DNA from: Nemertoderma westbladi
Taxonomy: Eukaryota > Xenacoelomorpha > Nemertodermatida > Nemertodermatidae
NCBI GenBank assembly: GCA_032718475.1
Contig: JAUCBJ010006722.1
Coordinates: 1 to 39,615, forward strand
Length of the DNA stretch: 39,615 nucleotides
Direction: 5' to 3'
Below the pieces are notes generated by a model. That model was not told the DNA's origin and searched no databases. It was given only the letters and a program-made list of their open reading frames with translations. This document shows positions 27,686-38,552 of this stretch, piece after piece. Both the position numbers and the translations under genes were made by a program. Numbering within the stretch: position 1 is the first letter of the stretch; each line of letters starts with the position of its first letter.

Positions 27686-28363
27686 GTTCCACTCACCGAC
27701 GATGACCCCATGAAGCCGGAATTTTCGATTTTGCCTTAAAATTTTTTTTTTATAAGCGTTTTAAAAAAGTGTCTTTTGCGAAATCGCACCCTCCGTATCG
27801 TGGCCATTCTTCACATTGGTCGTAATTTTTTCATATCATTAAAAAGCTTGCGTTACAAGGATTCCAAATATGTAACAATATCTGAATTTCGTTGTGAAAC
27901 AACTGAGATATAGGTGTTCAAAGATTGCAAGAAGTATCGTTCGCTGAAGGCCATATATTCCCTTTAATAAATACACGATGTTCTGGAACATTTTGTTTAA
28001 GTAAGAATAGCTATGCAATAGATTTATTGGATAGGAATACCGCTGTTGCCAACCAACTTATAAAATAAATAACACATCCTAGAATTTTGTGTATTTATTA
28101 AATAGAATAAATGGCCTGCAGCGAACGATAATTCTTGCAATCTCAGTTGTTATCAGTTGTTTCTCAACGGAATTCAGATATTGTTACATATTTGGAATCC
28201 TTGCAACGCAAGCTTGCAACGATTGCAACGACTAATGTGAAGAATGGCCACGATATGGAGGGTGCGATTTCGCAAAAGACACTTTTTTATAATGCTTCTG
28301 AAAAAAATTTAAAGGCAAAATCCAAAATTCCGGCTTTATGGGGTCATCGACGGTGAGTGGAAC
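27686..28363. mobile_element. Nested foldback MITE with TA duplication
   Basis: The left end GTTCCACTCACCG and the inverted right end are the tips of arms about 280 bases long (27686-27965 against 28090-28363), separated by about 100 bases. TA dinucleotides flank both tips (27684-27685 and 28364-28365), as for Tc1/mariner-type elements. The interrupted host sequence is seen uninterrupted in the left arm near 24340-24362. There is no coding capacity. The whole element could fold into one long hairpin. Confidence 0.8.
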
Positions 28364-28407
28364 TAGAGGTGTTTCAAATTTTAAGCAATATGATAAAGAT
28401 TTGTAGA

Positions 28408-28434
28408 AAAATCTGGGGGGGGGGGGGGGGGGGG
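28408..28434. repeat. Poly-G tract in the right arm
   Basis: A run of about 22 G near the right tip of the 4.2-kb element, absent from the corresponding place in the left arm. Its length in an assembly is unreliable. Confidence 0.85.
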
Positions 28435-28479
28435 GTCCGTGTCATCAGAAAATGACACTATATTACGGGACATGGTGTA

Positions 28480-29100
28480 TATGTATAATAAATAGCTGCA
28501 TTCCATGTCCACCAATCTCAAGTAAACCATTTCCTCCATATAGAGTCACGGTAAGCAAAACCCTGTCACCACTATCTCCACATTCCATCTCTCACCAAAC
28601 CAGATAACTCATCCTCTCTCACCAACCACTCCACAACTATTTATCTCCAATAACTCGGTCAGACTCACCACGTATTCTATCACGATCTCTAGTAACTAAA
28701 CTCACAAATGTCCTTATACCATCATATTAACAGTAGTGCCTAGTAACACCTGGAAATCAAGCCAACCATCTAACTGATCTAGACTTTGTAGTACACTCAG
28801 AATTATAATTATATGTAGAGAGACGGCAGAATAGAGATACGGCTTGAAGCAGGGAAGATGGAAGCTAGTTAACAGTGTGGTGGTTGGTTGTTTGAAGGTG
28901 AATCTCATTGTGTTAAGGGCCATTGTGTTTGTATTACTACCATGTGCATGGTCTAACAGGGGGTCAATGGGAACTCGAGAAATACTGCCCTATAATTCTG
29001 TTGAAACAACCTCGGATTTAGCCATTCTTGCGAGATATTGTTTTTGGTTTCGGCCAATCCTGGTACTAATTAGGCATGATTGACGGTTTGGGGTTTCAGG
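28480..29100. other. Intron-like sequence with a tiny LINE scrap
   Basis: 28480-28560 matches the C2-A3 intron (20370-20460). Near 28740-28805 a 60-base scrap resembles the LINE RT stretch ending in the FADD box (ctaactgatctagactttg). I see no A-type exon here. Confidence 0.55.
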
Positions 29101-30290
29101 CACTCCCAAGCATAATTGGGAATTTTTTGTATAAAAGGGGCCCTTGTTGTGTGAACGTTGTCATTTAGTCTCAGAGGCTCAGTCATTTAGTCTCATTTGA
29201 TCATCTTACTTTGCTTTGAGATTTATGCCCAAATGTTTTGTGGAGTGTGACCCTAACTGGTTTCTTGATCCCTGTGGCCATTTTTGGACCATTTGGGAGA
29301 GGACAGCTGCAGAGTTAGAGTTAGTTTTCAGCAAAGCCAATGGCGATCAACAGAGATCACGATTTCAGTATGTGTACTAGTAGTCCCGAGAGCTCTTGTC
29401 TGCACGGTACCACCCCTGTCCAATCAAGAAAGAAACAGTAGTGTAGTGTTCACAGTGCCAACATTTTCCAAGATTGAGTTCTGCATCAATATTTTACGGA
29501 TTCGGACCACAGGGGTTACGGCCACATTGCGGTCTATGAGGTTTATGGTTATTATTTTTCACAAAATCAGTTTAAGGAGCACTTTTTAAATCCCTCCGGG
29601 TAATAAAGTCCCCCTTCCCTGGATCCCAGACTTAGATACAGAGGTTTTTTTAATACTTTTACCTGTACTTTGGTTTATCCATTTATCGGATGATAGGAGT
29701 TTCCTGTATATATTCAAGTATCAGCCCTACCAGGAACGAATAAAAGTTGGAATATTTACTTAATAACGGTATTTTAACAAGACCTATACACATCCGTGTC
29801 CCGTTCTATACTGCATAGATACCTCTCCCGATAGATCCAGATAGTGTTTACTTGGAAAAGTACTAGCAGCGATAGGCTGCGCCAAAATCCTATCACAGCC
29901 GCCAAAGGGCAAGTTATACGTGAAAATCTCCACCTTGGAGCAGATTACAATAAGAGCTTCAACAATAAGAGAATAAGAATCAACTATAAATTAATTTTGT
30001 TAAATTTTTTGCTTCAGCGTATAAATGCCATCCATATCTAAAAATATGTGCAGAATTTTTGTATTTAATAGAAATAGCTACTGTACATTCAAATAAAATA
30101 AATAAAATCAGAAACAATGCATTAGGTGCTATACATAACAGTTGTGTCATGGAAATTATTATGTATGCATGTTATTAAATACTTATTATATTTACAATTA
30201 CAAGTTTGATTATTTAGCAAAAAGGGACCGTTTAAAATTTCCAGTGAAAATATTAAGATCACACAAAATTTATGTGGCAATATTTACCAA
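29100..30290. other. Stretch with TATA-like site but no recognised gene
   Basis: A TATA-like tataaaagggg lies near 29131, just after a small palindrome (tcccaagcataattggga, 29104-29124). It could be a promoter or an LTR fragment, but no LTR boundary or gene was established. A short basic reading frame near 29844-29965 (ITAAKGQVIRENLHLGADYN) ends without a recognised family; it might be a lone exon. Confidence 0.3.
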
Positions 30291-30419
30291 CGGACAACCC
30301 TGGGTGCATCGCAACCGGACCGAACAACTAGACTCCCGCGGACAACGTTCGAGGAAAGGAGACCAGGATGGGGGGCAATGAGATCAGTCTAGGAAACGAG
30401 ACTATGATGGACAATCCTC

Positions 30420-30966
30420 GTGGCAGCGCGACCCCAATGAACAACACTCGTGGAAACCAGATCGCAACGGACAGCCATCAGGTCATCGTGACCGCGATGA
30501 ACAACAATCGTGGAAACCAGATCGCAATGGACTGGACAGCCTTCAGGTCATTGTGACCGCGATGAAAAACAATCGTGGAAAACAGACCAGAATGGACAGC
30601 CTTTAGGTCATCGTGACCGCGATGAACAACAATCGTGGAAACCAGATCGCAATGGACAGCCTTCAGGTCAACGTGACCGCAATGAACAAAAATCGTGGAA
30701 ACCATATCGCAACGGACAGCCTTCAGGTCATCGTGACCGCGATGAACAACAATCGTGGAAACCAGATCGCAATGGATAGCCTTCAGGTCATCGTGACCGC
30801 GATGAACAACAATCGTGGAAACCAGATCGCCACGGACAGCCTTCAGGTCATCGTGACTGCGATGAACAACAATCGTGGAAACCAGATCGCAACGGACAGC
30901 CTTCAGGTCATTGTGACCGCGATGAACAACAATCGTGGAAACCAGATTGCAACGGACAGCCATCAT
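30420..30966. repeat. 60-bp minisatellite, about nine units
   Basis: The unit begins cagccttcaggtcatcgtga and contains gaacaacaatcgtggaaacc. Nine units follow each other with few changes, one of them with about five extra bases. Degenerate relatives extend left to about 30290. Since 60 is divisible by 3, each frame gives a 20-residue peptide repeat: one reads GQPSGHRDRDEQQSWKPDRN, a hydrophilic arginine/glutamine-rich unit; another gives LQVIVTAMNNNRGNQIATDS. The minus strand is also open. The frame of earlier units continues an open reading from 30290, which favours the hydrophilic frame. Confidence 0.92.
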
Positions 30967-31042
30967 CATACTTTTAATCCTAGAGAGTTCCCGAGCCGGT
31001 ATCGTCTTTAACACGTCAAACAACGAGGAGAGAAGTGAAATC

Positions 31043-31480
31043 GTAGTTGTAAGATGTGGTACACTAAATACAAACGGATTTTCAAGCAATACAAACTATA
31101 TAAATAAACTTATTGATGAATGTGACTTCCTTGGAATACAGGAACACTGGTTGGACGATCTGGAATGTCAGGCCAGCCTCTTTCCGCTTGACAATAAATT
31201 TGACTGTGTCTACGCTGTCAAAGGGTAGAGATACGTCATCGTATATCGACCATATACTGACGTCAACCACCGGGCTTGATCTCATCAACACTGGAATAGT
31301 ATACGACGATGATCCAGCCAATAACTTCTACGACCACGTTCCAGTAACTGCAAATTTTCAGCTCACTTCAAATATCGGCAATGCTGATAGTGATATACAC
31401 TATTCAAAGCACAAACGACGTCAATTGCAATTCAATTGGGCGAAGGCAACAGATGAGGATAAAGATAAATAGTAGTAAAA
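31043..31480 (+). pseudogene. LINE endonuclease, internally deleted
   Basis: N-terminal motif CGTLNTNGF and the catalytic-glutamate segment GIQEHWL are followed within 40 residues by the C-terminal pieces SYIDHILTST and NNFYDHVPVTANFQL (SDHxPV equivalent, S changed to Y). Roughly 120 residues of the normal endonuclease are missing between them and the frame changes at the junction. The nicking enzyme is therefore inactive. Confidence 0.8.
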
Positions 31481-31884
31481 GTAGTTGACTTCGCTGTCGA
31501 AAAGTCTGCCCTAGAGATCAATGACCTTTGAGCCAAAAATGGTAGCATCGAGGAAATAAACAATTGCATGGACAAACTACAATGTGCAGTGGTTGCGGCC
31601 GCAACAACATACATCCCGACACTGAAACAAAGACGCAGTACGAAAAATATACAAATACGTTCCAAACTGCTACAATCAAGTGCGAAGATTACACGGCAGC
31701 TGTATAAACTGTGGGAGGGAGGAGGCGGGCCATGAGCCCACCGACCAACTGGGTTCGGAGTTCAAATAGTCAAAACGGCGCACTCGGAGGATTACAAATT
31801 ATTTATCAAAGAACTTTGTTCGCAATTCCACAAACAAATGGGCCAGAAACGTCAGTTCAAACCCTAGAAACTTCTGGGCCTACG

Positions 31885-33662
31885 TTAATCGCTCGAAGAC
31901 TACTAGTGCCCCGCCAACGATGGAGTCTCCCCTGCGAGACCACTATGCCACTAAGTTCAGTGGAGACGGCGGAGTGAGAGAAACTCTGAACGCTGAACTG
32001 CGGGAAGCCTGTTCGGAAATGGTTCTCCCTCAAATCTCGTCGTTATCTGTGAGACGAGCCGTGAGACGAGCCGTGGTCTCACTATCGACTGGGAAATCCC
32101 CTGACTTCGCCTCATTAACTGTGGAACATTTACTGCACATGAACCCAGAACCGATCTGTGAATATCTCGCCTCTTTAATCAATGCATGTTTTAATCTAAA
32201 GCAAGTACCTGAACTGTTTGGAAATTCGGTCGTATCAAGTCTTTACAAAGGGAAGCGAAGAGACATATACAACACTGGATCCTATAGACCTATAGCTTCT
32301 ATAAGTATCTGGGCAAAGGTGTTCGAATGTATCATTCCCACTGACTTCCTTATCAATATCAAACTCCACGATAATCAAACTGCATATTGGGACAGGGTCG
32401 GCTGTGATATTGCCATAGCGACAATTCTAGAATGCATGGAGAACAATCTATCCAGCAAATCGCCACTGTTCGTATGTCAGCTGGACATTGAGTCGGTGTT
32501 CGACACGGTAGACTACGACGCACTCGGTCGCAAGATGTTGGAATTCGTCAACCCCCATGTGGTCGCGACCGTGCTGAACTATTACACCGTCAGTACGATA
32601 TTCCTAAAGTTTGCCAGTATAGACAGCGACGGAATCCAAGTCTCCCGCGGAGTTAAACAGGGGTCGCTCCTATCGCCTCTCCTGTTCAGTCTATATACTC
32701 GGAGTATTATTGATGACCTTCAGGACACAAACATCGGATACTCAATTAACTCGATCTGGTTGGGAGCAATCTCATATGCTGACGATTTTCTGTTGATGGC
32801 TAACAGCGCCAAAGACATTGAGCAGCTGTACACTACGTTTAGCTCAAGCGCCAAAAACATAAAGCTGTCGTTGGAAAAGAGTAAAATCAACTGGTCGGTT
32901 TTTTCGAACCAACGATCTCTACATCTCTCAACTTTCATCACATTAGAAGGCCAACTGATCCCCACCAAGAACTCGTGGACCTTTCTGGGCTACAACTTAG
33001 CCCAGGCTATGACCAACCCTCTGGGCGTGTCGGTGCAGAAAATCGCTGCTCTGGCCCACATGTTCCAGTCGAAGGGTTGGTCCATGAGGTGGCTCCCGGT
33101 GGCGGCCGTGTCTAACCTGTGGCGATCCATTGCGTTACCGGCTATTGTCTACTCGCTAAAGTTAAACATTGGAGCCCTCAACCAACACGATGTGAACACC
33201 CTCGATATTGCCTATAGAAACGCACTCCGCAGTCTACTCAATGTTGGCTGCTACATCGGGAACGCCACACTCTATCATCTGTTGCAGCTCAGGCCGATCT
33301 CGCAGGAGGCTCTTCGACTCGCGGTGGGCACACTGACGAGGTACAACGAGTGCCGCAACAAGGCACTTCATTATGCCTTTATCAGCCTCGCAGTATCGAG
33401 TCTCTCACCTGGTGGAACGAAGGGTGGCCGAGGTATCCTTAGCGCGTACCACAGTGCTGCTCTCGAACATCCATTACTGTGACTCGAGTCTATACTAATG
33501 TACCGGTACACAAAGGAATCCATTGTTAACCGGATGGTCTTGGGCGCACCGACTTCCGCAGATACTGCGAACGCCAGCTTCATTGCGGCCTGCTTCGACT
33601 TACAATCCCTGACATTGCTGGAAAAACGAAACCGAATAAAGGAATATTTAGCCATAATTTAG
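31885..33662 (+). pseudogene. LINE reverse transcriptase, almost intact
   Basis: A 520-residue open stretch (31920-33482) continues, after a single frameshift at the TGA near 33480, to a natural end at 33660-33662 (KRNRIKEYLAII). Counting from the methionine at 31920: SYRPIASISIWAKVFE 121-136, motif A QLDIESVFDTVD 187-198 (usual K replaced by S), GVKQGSLLSP 244-253, YADD 286-289 with both aspartates. The true protein starts upstream (NFWAYVNRSKTTSAPPT lies in another frame just before 31920). It has the thumb and C-terminal region but no C-terminal cysteine motif that I can see. Confidence 0.85.
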
Positions 33663-34206
33663 TCGTACTGCATTTATTTTAATTGCTTTATCAGATATAT
33701 TCTTTTTAGTCAGAACATATTCGGAAAATTTAATTCTTTAATTCAAATAACTTAATTTGATTTAATTGTGTGCCATTTTATGCTATCTGGAGTACATTTT
33801 TATCTAGTCAGTTTTAAGATTCAATACCAATACCAAATTGGAGGTCACCAGAGGTCACAACTGTCATTATGACCTTTTAAGAATCTGAGAATCTCCTTTT
33901 AATATTATTTATTATGATAGCTGGGTCACGATAAAATAACAGCAGTCATATTGTTAGCAATACCCACATCATTAATAACAATATGAATAGACCCTACATC
34001 ATCCAAACGTCGAGATGAAACAGACACCCGGTTAGCCGCCATTAAAAGTACCAAATTTCCAATAAGTCAATCAAGAGGCGAACCTCTTTTTACTTCATGA
34101 AGTACACGTGTTATGTTATTATTTATCACATATTAACTGTTGTATATTTATGTAATTGTGTTCAGTTATTTTAATGATTTTATTGTCGGCTGGTCCGAAT
34201 TAAACA
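33663..34206 (+). other. LINE 3' untranslated region
   Basis: AT-rich non-coding sequence between the RT stop and the (TGAA)n tail. The end, ggctggtccgaattaaacaa, resembles the 3' ends of CR1/L2-like LINEs. Nothing else was seen. Confidence 0.6.
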
Positions 34207-34226
34207 AATGAATGAATGAATGAATA
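34207..34226. repeat. (TGAA)n LINE tail
   Basis: About five units of atga/tgaa, marking the 3' end of the LINE. Confidence 0.85.
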
Positions 34227-34229
34227 TTT

Positions 34230-34930
34230 ATTTCTTCCGTTTCTCTGTTGTACATCCCAATGTGAAAGAGGCATCTGATACATTTATTTAGAGCTATTCT
34301 ATTATTCTTAATTTTTGACTGGAGAGAGTAAATGTCAGACCATAGCGAACAACAGAAAATATTTGAACAGAGTATTGAATAATATTACCTTGACGGCATC
34401 TGAACAATTTCCAAATCTCCTAATCAACTAATAAAATGATCGGGTTTTGGTGGTTATATCAGCATCATCATAGAAATCGTTCGAAATTACTAGGCCTAGC
34501 TGTTTAAAATTATCAATAATATAATAAATTTCTAATGTTTGATTTTCAGTTTGAATTCTCCATTGCATTGATAAAGAGATATCAACACTGCACTTCTAAT
34601 ATAATACTATGACAGTTAGTTGTGGATTTGGGTTGTTGGATATGGCTTTCCATGTAATAAAATATTGTTGTAAATTACATAGATAAATAAATAGGTGAGA
34701 ACATATTTATTGTTATTTATTGAAGTTACACAGATAAATATGTGGTGGAAGATGTTTACGTACAAAGTATATGGTGGTTGTTCTTTACTAAACATACATC
34801 GTAATAATTACTGTGTGTGTTACCTTTTAGCATATATCGTTTAATCTGTGATATACATTATATACTATTATATTTATTGGTAAAGTGATTTCTAGAAATT
34901 CTAGCAATTCTATACATTATTCGGAAAACT
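34230..34930. other. AT-rich spacer
   Basis: No gene seen. Its right end approaches the left end of the Harbinger element. Confidence 0.45.
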
Positions 34931-34937
34931 ACACATT

Positions 34938-34962
34938 GGCCCGGTTTCATAAACTTATCGTA
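34938..34962. repeat. Possible left terminal end of the Harbinger element
   Basis: ggcccggtttcataaactta just outside the transposase stop resembles the GGCCCGGTTTCA-type tips of some Harbinger/PIF elements. No inverted partner was found right of the gene, so the element is incomplete or this is chance. Confidence 0.4.
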
Positions 34963-35901
34963 AAGTTACATTAAAGTAATGTGAAATCCTTGTCGTAAGT
35001 TTCATGTTCTTGACGTAAGAAAGACAAGTGAAAAACATAGTTTCACAACCTTGTCGACGCTTTTTCAAGCGACCGAAAGTGCGTTCTATGACACACCGCG
35101 ATCTCGCATGATAATAGTTGAATCGTCTTTCATAAACGGTGCTCGGTCTTGAATAAGGTGTTAAGATAAATGGTCGGCAAGGATAACCAGAATCTCCTAC
35201 CAACATACCACATTTTTCTCCAGACTCAAAATCACAGTATACTTTCGACTCATTGAAAATCCTGGCATCATGGACACTTCCCGGCCACTTCGCAACTACA
35301 TTTGTCAACATATCATCAAGATCACAAACCACTTGCACATTGATCGAGTGGTAGTGCTTTCTGTTGACGTAGAACATTTGGTGTTCATGGAATCATGGGG
35401 TGACATAATCCGAATGTGGGTGCAGTCTATGGCATCTACGACGCCTGGCAATTTACCGTAGCCACATAAATCAGACTTAACTTTCAATAACTCATTCTGA
35501 GTGGTAGGAAAACATATGTATTTGTCCATTTTATTGGCTAGTGCAACTGATCCCTTTCTAACAATGCGGCACACTGTCGCCTTGCTAACATTAATGGTAT
35601 CTCCCATTACTAACTGAAATGACCCCGTAGCATAGAAACGTAGTGCAATGAGGACTTGTAGTAACGGAGATAGAGCACAATTTCGTTTAGTCGGGGGGTC
35701 CAGATCGCTCTCTAACTCAGCACCGATCAACATAATGGCTTCACGGTTAAATCGAAACCTCTGGTACAAATAGTCGTCGTTATATAAATCTAATGGATTG
35801 ATTCTATTCCGAAAAACGCGCGCTTCCTTTCCGAGTCGCCTTACTGACTCCATCCGACGCATCATCCTAAGAGCCATTGCGCTACAACCAAGGAGAATCA
35901 A
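34955..35901 (-). pseudogene. Harbinger (PIF) transposase, HARBI1-like, one frameshift
   Basis: A minus-strand DDE transposase. The first frame (35901-35370) gives DDYLYQRFRFNREAIMLI, LQVLIALRFYATGSFQLVMG, INVSKATVCRIVRKGSVAL and LPGVVDAIDCTHIRI, the last holding the first catalytic aspartate. After a one-base slip near 35375, the second frame gives FYVNRKHYHSINVQVVCDL, WPGSVHDARIFNES (second aspartate), LVGDSGYPCRPFILTPY and ARSRCVIERTFGRLKKR (catalytic glutamate). Length (about 315 residues) is close to HARBI1-type transposases (about 350). Only one break was seen, so it decayed recently. The companion Myb-like protein is not in the window. Confidence 0.9.
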
Positions 35902-36270
35902 TACGAACTCTAATGAACGCCTCTACTGTATGGTGAACACTTTGTAGGCTATAGTTGATTTTACTCTTTACAGAAAATGTTTAAATTTTAATGTTTGCCC
36001 AAAATTTGGCATACTCAAGTCGTAATATTTCTAGAATCTATTGAGTAGCTATTACTACCTAGTGATATAACTGTACTGTTCGTTATCGAAAATATTTACG
36101 GTTGGGTGCGACCAGACGTAATATTCGTAAAGCAAAATCATGAAATTTAAGTATTATTATTATTATTAATATTTATTTCAATATATTATCACTAATATTG
36201 TCATATTTCTACTGTACGTACTTACTAAATATGTCAAAGAATGAAAGTACTAATCTATAGCACAAAATAT
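35902..36270. other. Spacer with (ATT)n
   Basis: No gene seen. A short (ATT)n at about 36154-36168 may be the 3' tail of the LINE fragment that follows on the minus strand. Confidence 0.45.
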
Positions 36271-36273
36271 ACG

Positions 36274-36910
36274 TTAATACGAAGTCGACGTAGTGCACAT
36301 TTCCCGTATTCTAGAAATCCTATTTACAGCACAGATTCTAGACACTGCACAAATGATAATGTTATCTGACGAATCAATCCTACAAAATAGGCTGCTAATG
36401 GCGTTATATCTAAGATGAACAAATAACTTAATATTATACTGAGCAAACGCCTCAGTTATGCTTGTTGGCATACAGTCAGTTAATCTGGGTATGTGGAATA
36501 ACATTCGGAAGCAATTATTATACGCTACTCGTAGTAACCCTAGATTCAGAATAATTACGTTTAGCCCAAAGGGCGTTACAATAGATAGTAGAACAAAGGC
36601 ACCAAATAGAGAAGCTTTTACCTTTTTACACGCACCAAACTTTCGAGCTAGAAAATTACCTCTGGCATATAAGCACTGAGTCTGCCTCTTAATATCGAAG
36701 TCATGGTCAGCACTACTATGAATAATGCGACCTAAGTAATTAAATTCATCCACAATATCAATCTTTGCACCGTAAAGATATATATCTGCATAAACACAAT
36801 GTTTGCTGCACCTCGGAATGAAATATAAGCACTTTTCTTATTAAATAAGATGGAATTGACATTTAATTGTATTAATTCCAACATATGGAGTAAAGATTTA
36901 AAATCAATTA
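36274..36910 (-). pseudogene. LINE RT thumb/C-terminal fragment
   Basis: The minus strand reads SILFNKKSAYISF, then (another frame) CSKHCVYADIYLYGAKIDIV, DEFNYLGRIIHSSADHDFDI, RQTQCLYARGNFLARKFGAC and LRVAYNNCFRMLFHIPR. This order matches the segment after the YADD box in a common LINE group of fish and invertebrates (FKYLGHxI...DIxRQxxxLYxRGNxLxRKF...AYNxxFRxLLxLPR). It ends near 36274 at its C-terminus. Frameshifted and truncated. Confidence 0.75.
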
Positions 36911-36941
36911 ATATATCGTTACAATAAATTAATAAAATTAT

Positions 36942-37788
36942 TTAATAAAAAGAGTTCATGTTAATCATTAGAGGGGGAGGGGTTGGTGGGCAGGTCTGCA
37001 AGGAACATTGCCGTACGTAACACTGATATAGCTGGAGGGACGCCGGCGCACGCTCTATAGTGTACCGCACTGTCCGCTGTGGCCCCGCATAAGCGACAGT
37101 GGAACTGTTCAGCTGGGGTTTGTGGTGAAAACCGTTTGCGATGAGCTGACCAGCGGTGCGGCGCCGATAGCCAGTTAGATTAGCTGGGTCTATTTCAGAC
37201 GTTTCGGGGTCGTCTACGACCGACAAGATTGCGGTTGACGAGGCGAATTTGCTAATACCGAACCAGAGTTTCCAATAGAAACCCCGAATTCTATGGATGT
37301 GGTCCAGCTGTGCAATATTATTTTCCGAAGTGAAAAAGCTGCATCCGTAGGATATAGAAGGGTAAATGATGGCAAGCCATAATCGTTTTGCGGTCGTCAT
37401 GGATACAACATTTAATTTAACTTTGGTAGCGAGGCGCATACAGCAGGCAATACCATTACTATATAAATGGGCGTGGTGGCCACCGGGGCCATTTTTCGTT
37501 GATAGGACGACCCCTAGATATTCGAAGGTGGGTTGGAATTCTATTGGAGTACCGTTATACGTCAATATGTCATTGCGGCAGAGTCGACCGCCGTTTCGGA
37601 ATTTTACTGCTTTTGTTTTCAGTATATTGACTTGTAGGTCGTTGCGGGAGCAATAGTCAGATAATTTATCCAAACCATCCTGGGTTGTATCTATCGAGTC
37701 ACCGGCAATTACGAGGTCATCAGCGTACATGATTACCCAGCAGGCAACTGCCATAATTGCTGCTGGTAAGTCGGCGACTAGAAGGCTG
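36942..37788 (-). pseudogene. LINE RT fragment beginning just before YADD
   Basis: The minus strand is open over 270 residues, from LLVADLPAAI and CWVIMYADDLVIAGDSIDTT (catalytic box) through LQVNILKTKAVKFRNGG, FEYLGVVLSTKNGPGGHHAH and SISYGCSFFTSENN to a stop near 36942. The 5' part is cut off exactly where the LTR at 37789 begins, so the LTR element inserted into this LINE or a break occurred there. It differs from the fragment at 36274-36910 and from the other LINEs in the window. Confidence 0.8.
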
Positions 37789-38289
37789 TGTTAGCTTATC
37801 CAATTCCGCTAACACAAACCCATAGAGTGAGCCATTAAGCAATATTGGGAGCACGAGGTTGATTACCAATATCAACCTCGTGTCACCCCAATAAACGTGG
37901 GCAAGGCCCCAGAACACACACAATAAGGGTCAGGGGCCAAACCCCTAACAGAGAGAGAACAACAGGGGCAACGGGAAACACACCAGGGAAGGTGAAAGGG
38001 CGAGAAGTGGGATATTAGCCAATGGGGGGACAGCATCGACTAGGTACAGTAATATGGCCAACCGTGCAGTCATATATTACCTGTTGGTGCTTCCCTATTC
38101 AGTCAGTTTACTCAGTTAGTTCAGTAGGGTGGAATGGTGACTTCTATCACCGTCCGCTACCGCCATCACGTGTAATACTTCTGTACATATCTACCGGTAA
38201 CCAGTTATCCATGTCTGCTATATCAACTATATTATACCTTTCTACATATTACCGAACATCAGAACTATAACCGAACCTTTTCATGTACA
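37789..38289 (+). repeat. Putative 5' LTR (TGT...ACA, 501 bp)
   Basis: It starts tgttagc, exactly where the LINE RT reading is cut, ends catgtaca, and is followed at once by tggcagggaagcg, which looks like a tRNA primer-binding site. The TGT/ACA ends are the usual LTR tips. A TATA-like catatatta lies near 38068. A 12-base perfect hairpin (cacgaggttgat and its complement) lies at about 37852-37882. The partner LTR would be beyond the window. Confidence 0.6.
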
Positions 38290-38307
38290 TGGCAGGGAAG
38301 CGTAGAT
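38290..38307 (+). promoter_or_regulatory. Candidate primer-binding site
   Basis: tggcagggaagcgtagat begins directly after the LTR. TGG complements the CCA end of a tRNA. I did not identify the tRNA. Confidence 0.45.
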
Positions 38308-38349
38308 AGAAAACCCAAACGGATAAACCGGGATCCGTAGATCCCGTCA

Positions 38350-38513
38350 CAGTGATAGAATTAGATCCACCCAGCTGCCCTGACAGTGATAGAATCCTAG
38401 CAGCTGCCCTAACAGTCTGACAGTGATAGAATTAGATCCACCCAGCTGCCCTGACAGTGATAGAATCCTAGCAGCTGCCCTAACAGTCTGACAGTGATAG
38501 AACTAGATCCAAC
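38350..38513. repeat. 71-bp tandem repeat in the leader
   Basis: Two full units (38350-38420 and 38421-38491) and the start of a third. Each unit itself contains two related halves beginning cagtgatagaat and ending cagctgccct. Confidence 0.92.
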
Positions 38514-38552
38514 CAACTGACAGACTGTGGCTGCCAGCCACCAAAGACAAAG

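Larger units (their letters stand above)
24281..28476. mobile_element. 4.2-kb element with long inverted terminal repeats
   Basis: The left end (24281 onward, accatgtcccgtaatatagt) is the reverse complement of the right end (down to 28476). The repeat continues inward: 24281-24350 pairs with 28366-28476, and 24350-24510 pairs with about 27545-27681. The right arm is interrupted by a nested MITE. Arms total about 230 bases, so this is a long-TIR or foldback-type DNA element. The sequence it interrupted can be read intact in the C2-A3 intron near 20360-20450. The target-site duplication is unclear. It contains two minus-strand gene remnants. Confidence 0.8.
31010..34227 (+). mobile_element. LINE (CR1/L2-like) with internal deletion
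   Basis: A plus-strand non-LTR retrotransposon. The N-terminal start of an AP-type endonuclease (VVRCGTLNTNGFSSNTNY, then FLGIQEHWL) begins near 31043. After an internal deletion near 31228 the endonuclease ends with YIDHILTST and FYDHVPV, followed by a linker with frameshifts and the RT gene. A 3' untranslated region of about 560 bases ends in (TGAA)n at 34207-34226, a tail typical of CR1/L2-type elements. The minisatellite at 30.4-30.97 kb abuts its 5' end. Confidence 0.85.

Noticed and set aside
25627-28434. Poly-C (21607, 25627) and poly-G (28408) tracts as functional elements
   Set aside because: Mononucleotide runs of this kind are common and length-unstable, and can be assembly artefacts; no G-quadruplex pattern of separated runs is present.
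29844-30041. 65-codon frame with AAKGQVIRENLHLGADYNKS as a gene
   Set aside because: The peptide looks protein-like, but no splice sites or family could be supported; mentioned only as a possible lone exon.
30478-31089. 203-codon minus-strand open frame
   Set aside because: It is the antisense shadow of the 60-bp minisatellite; any frame without a stop in one unit stays open through all units.
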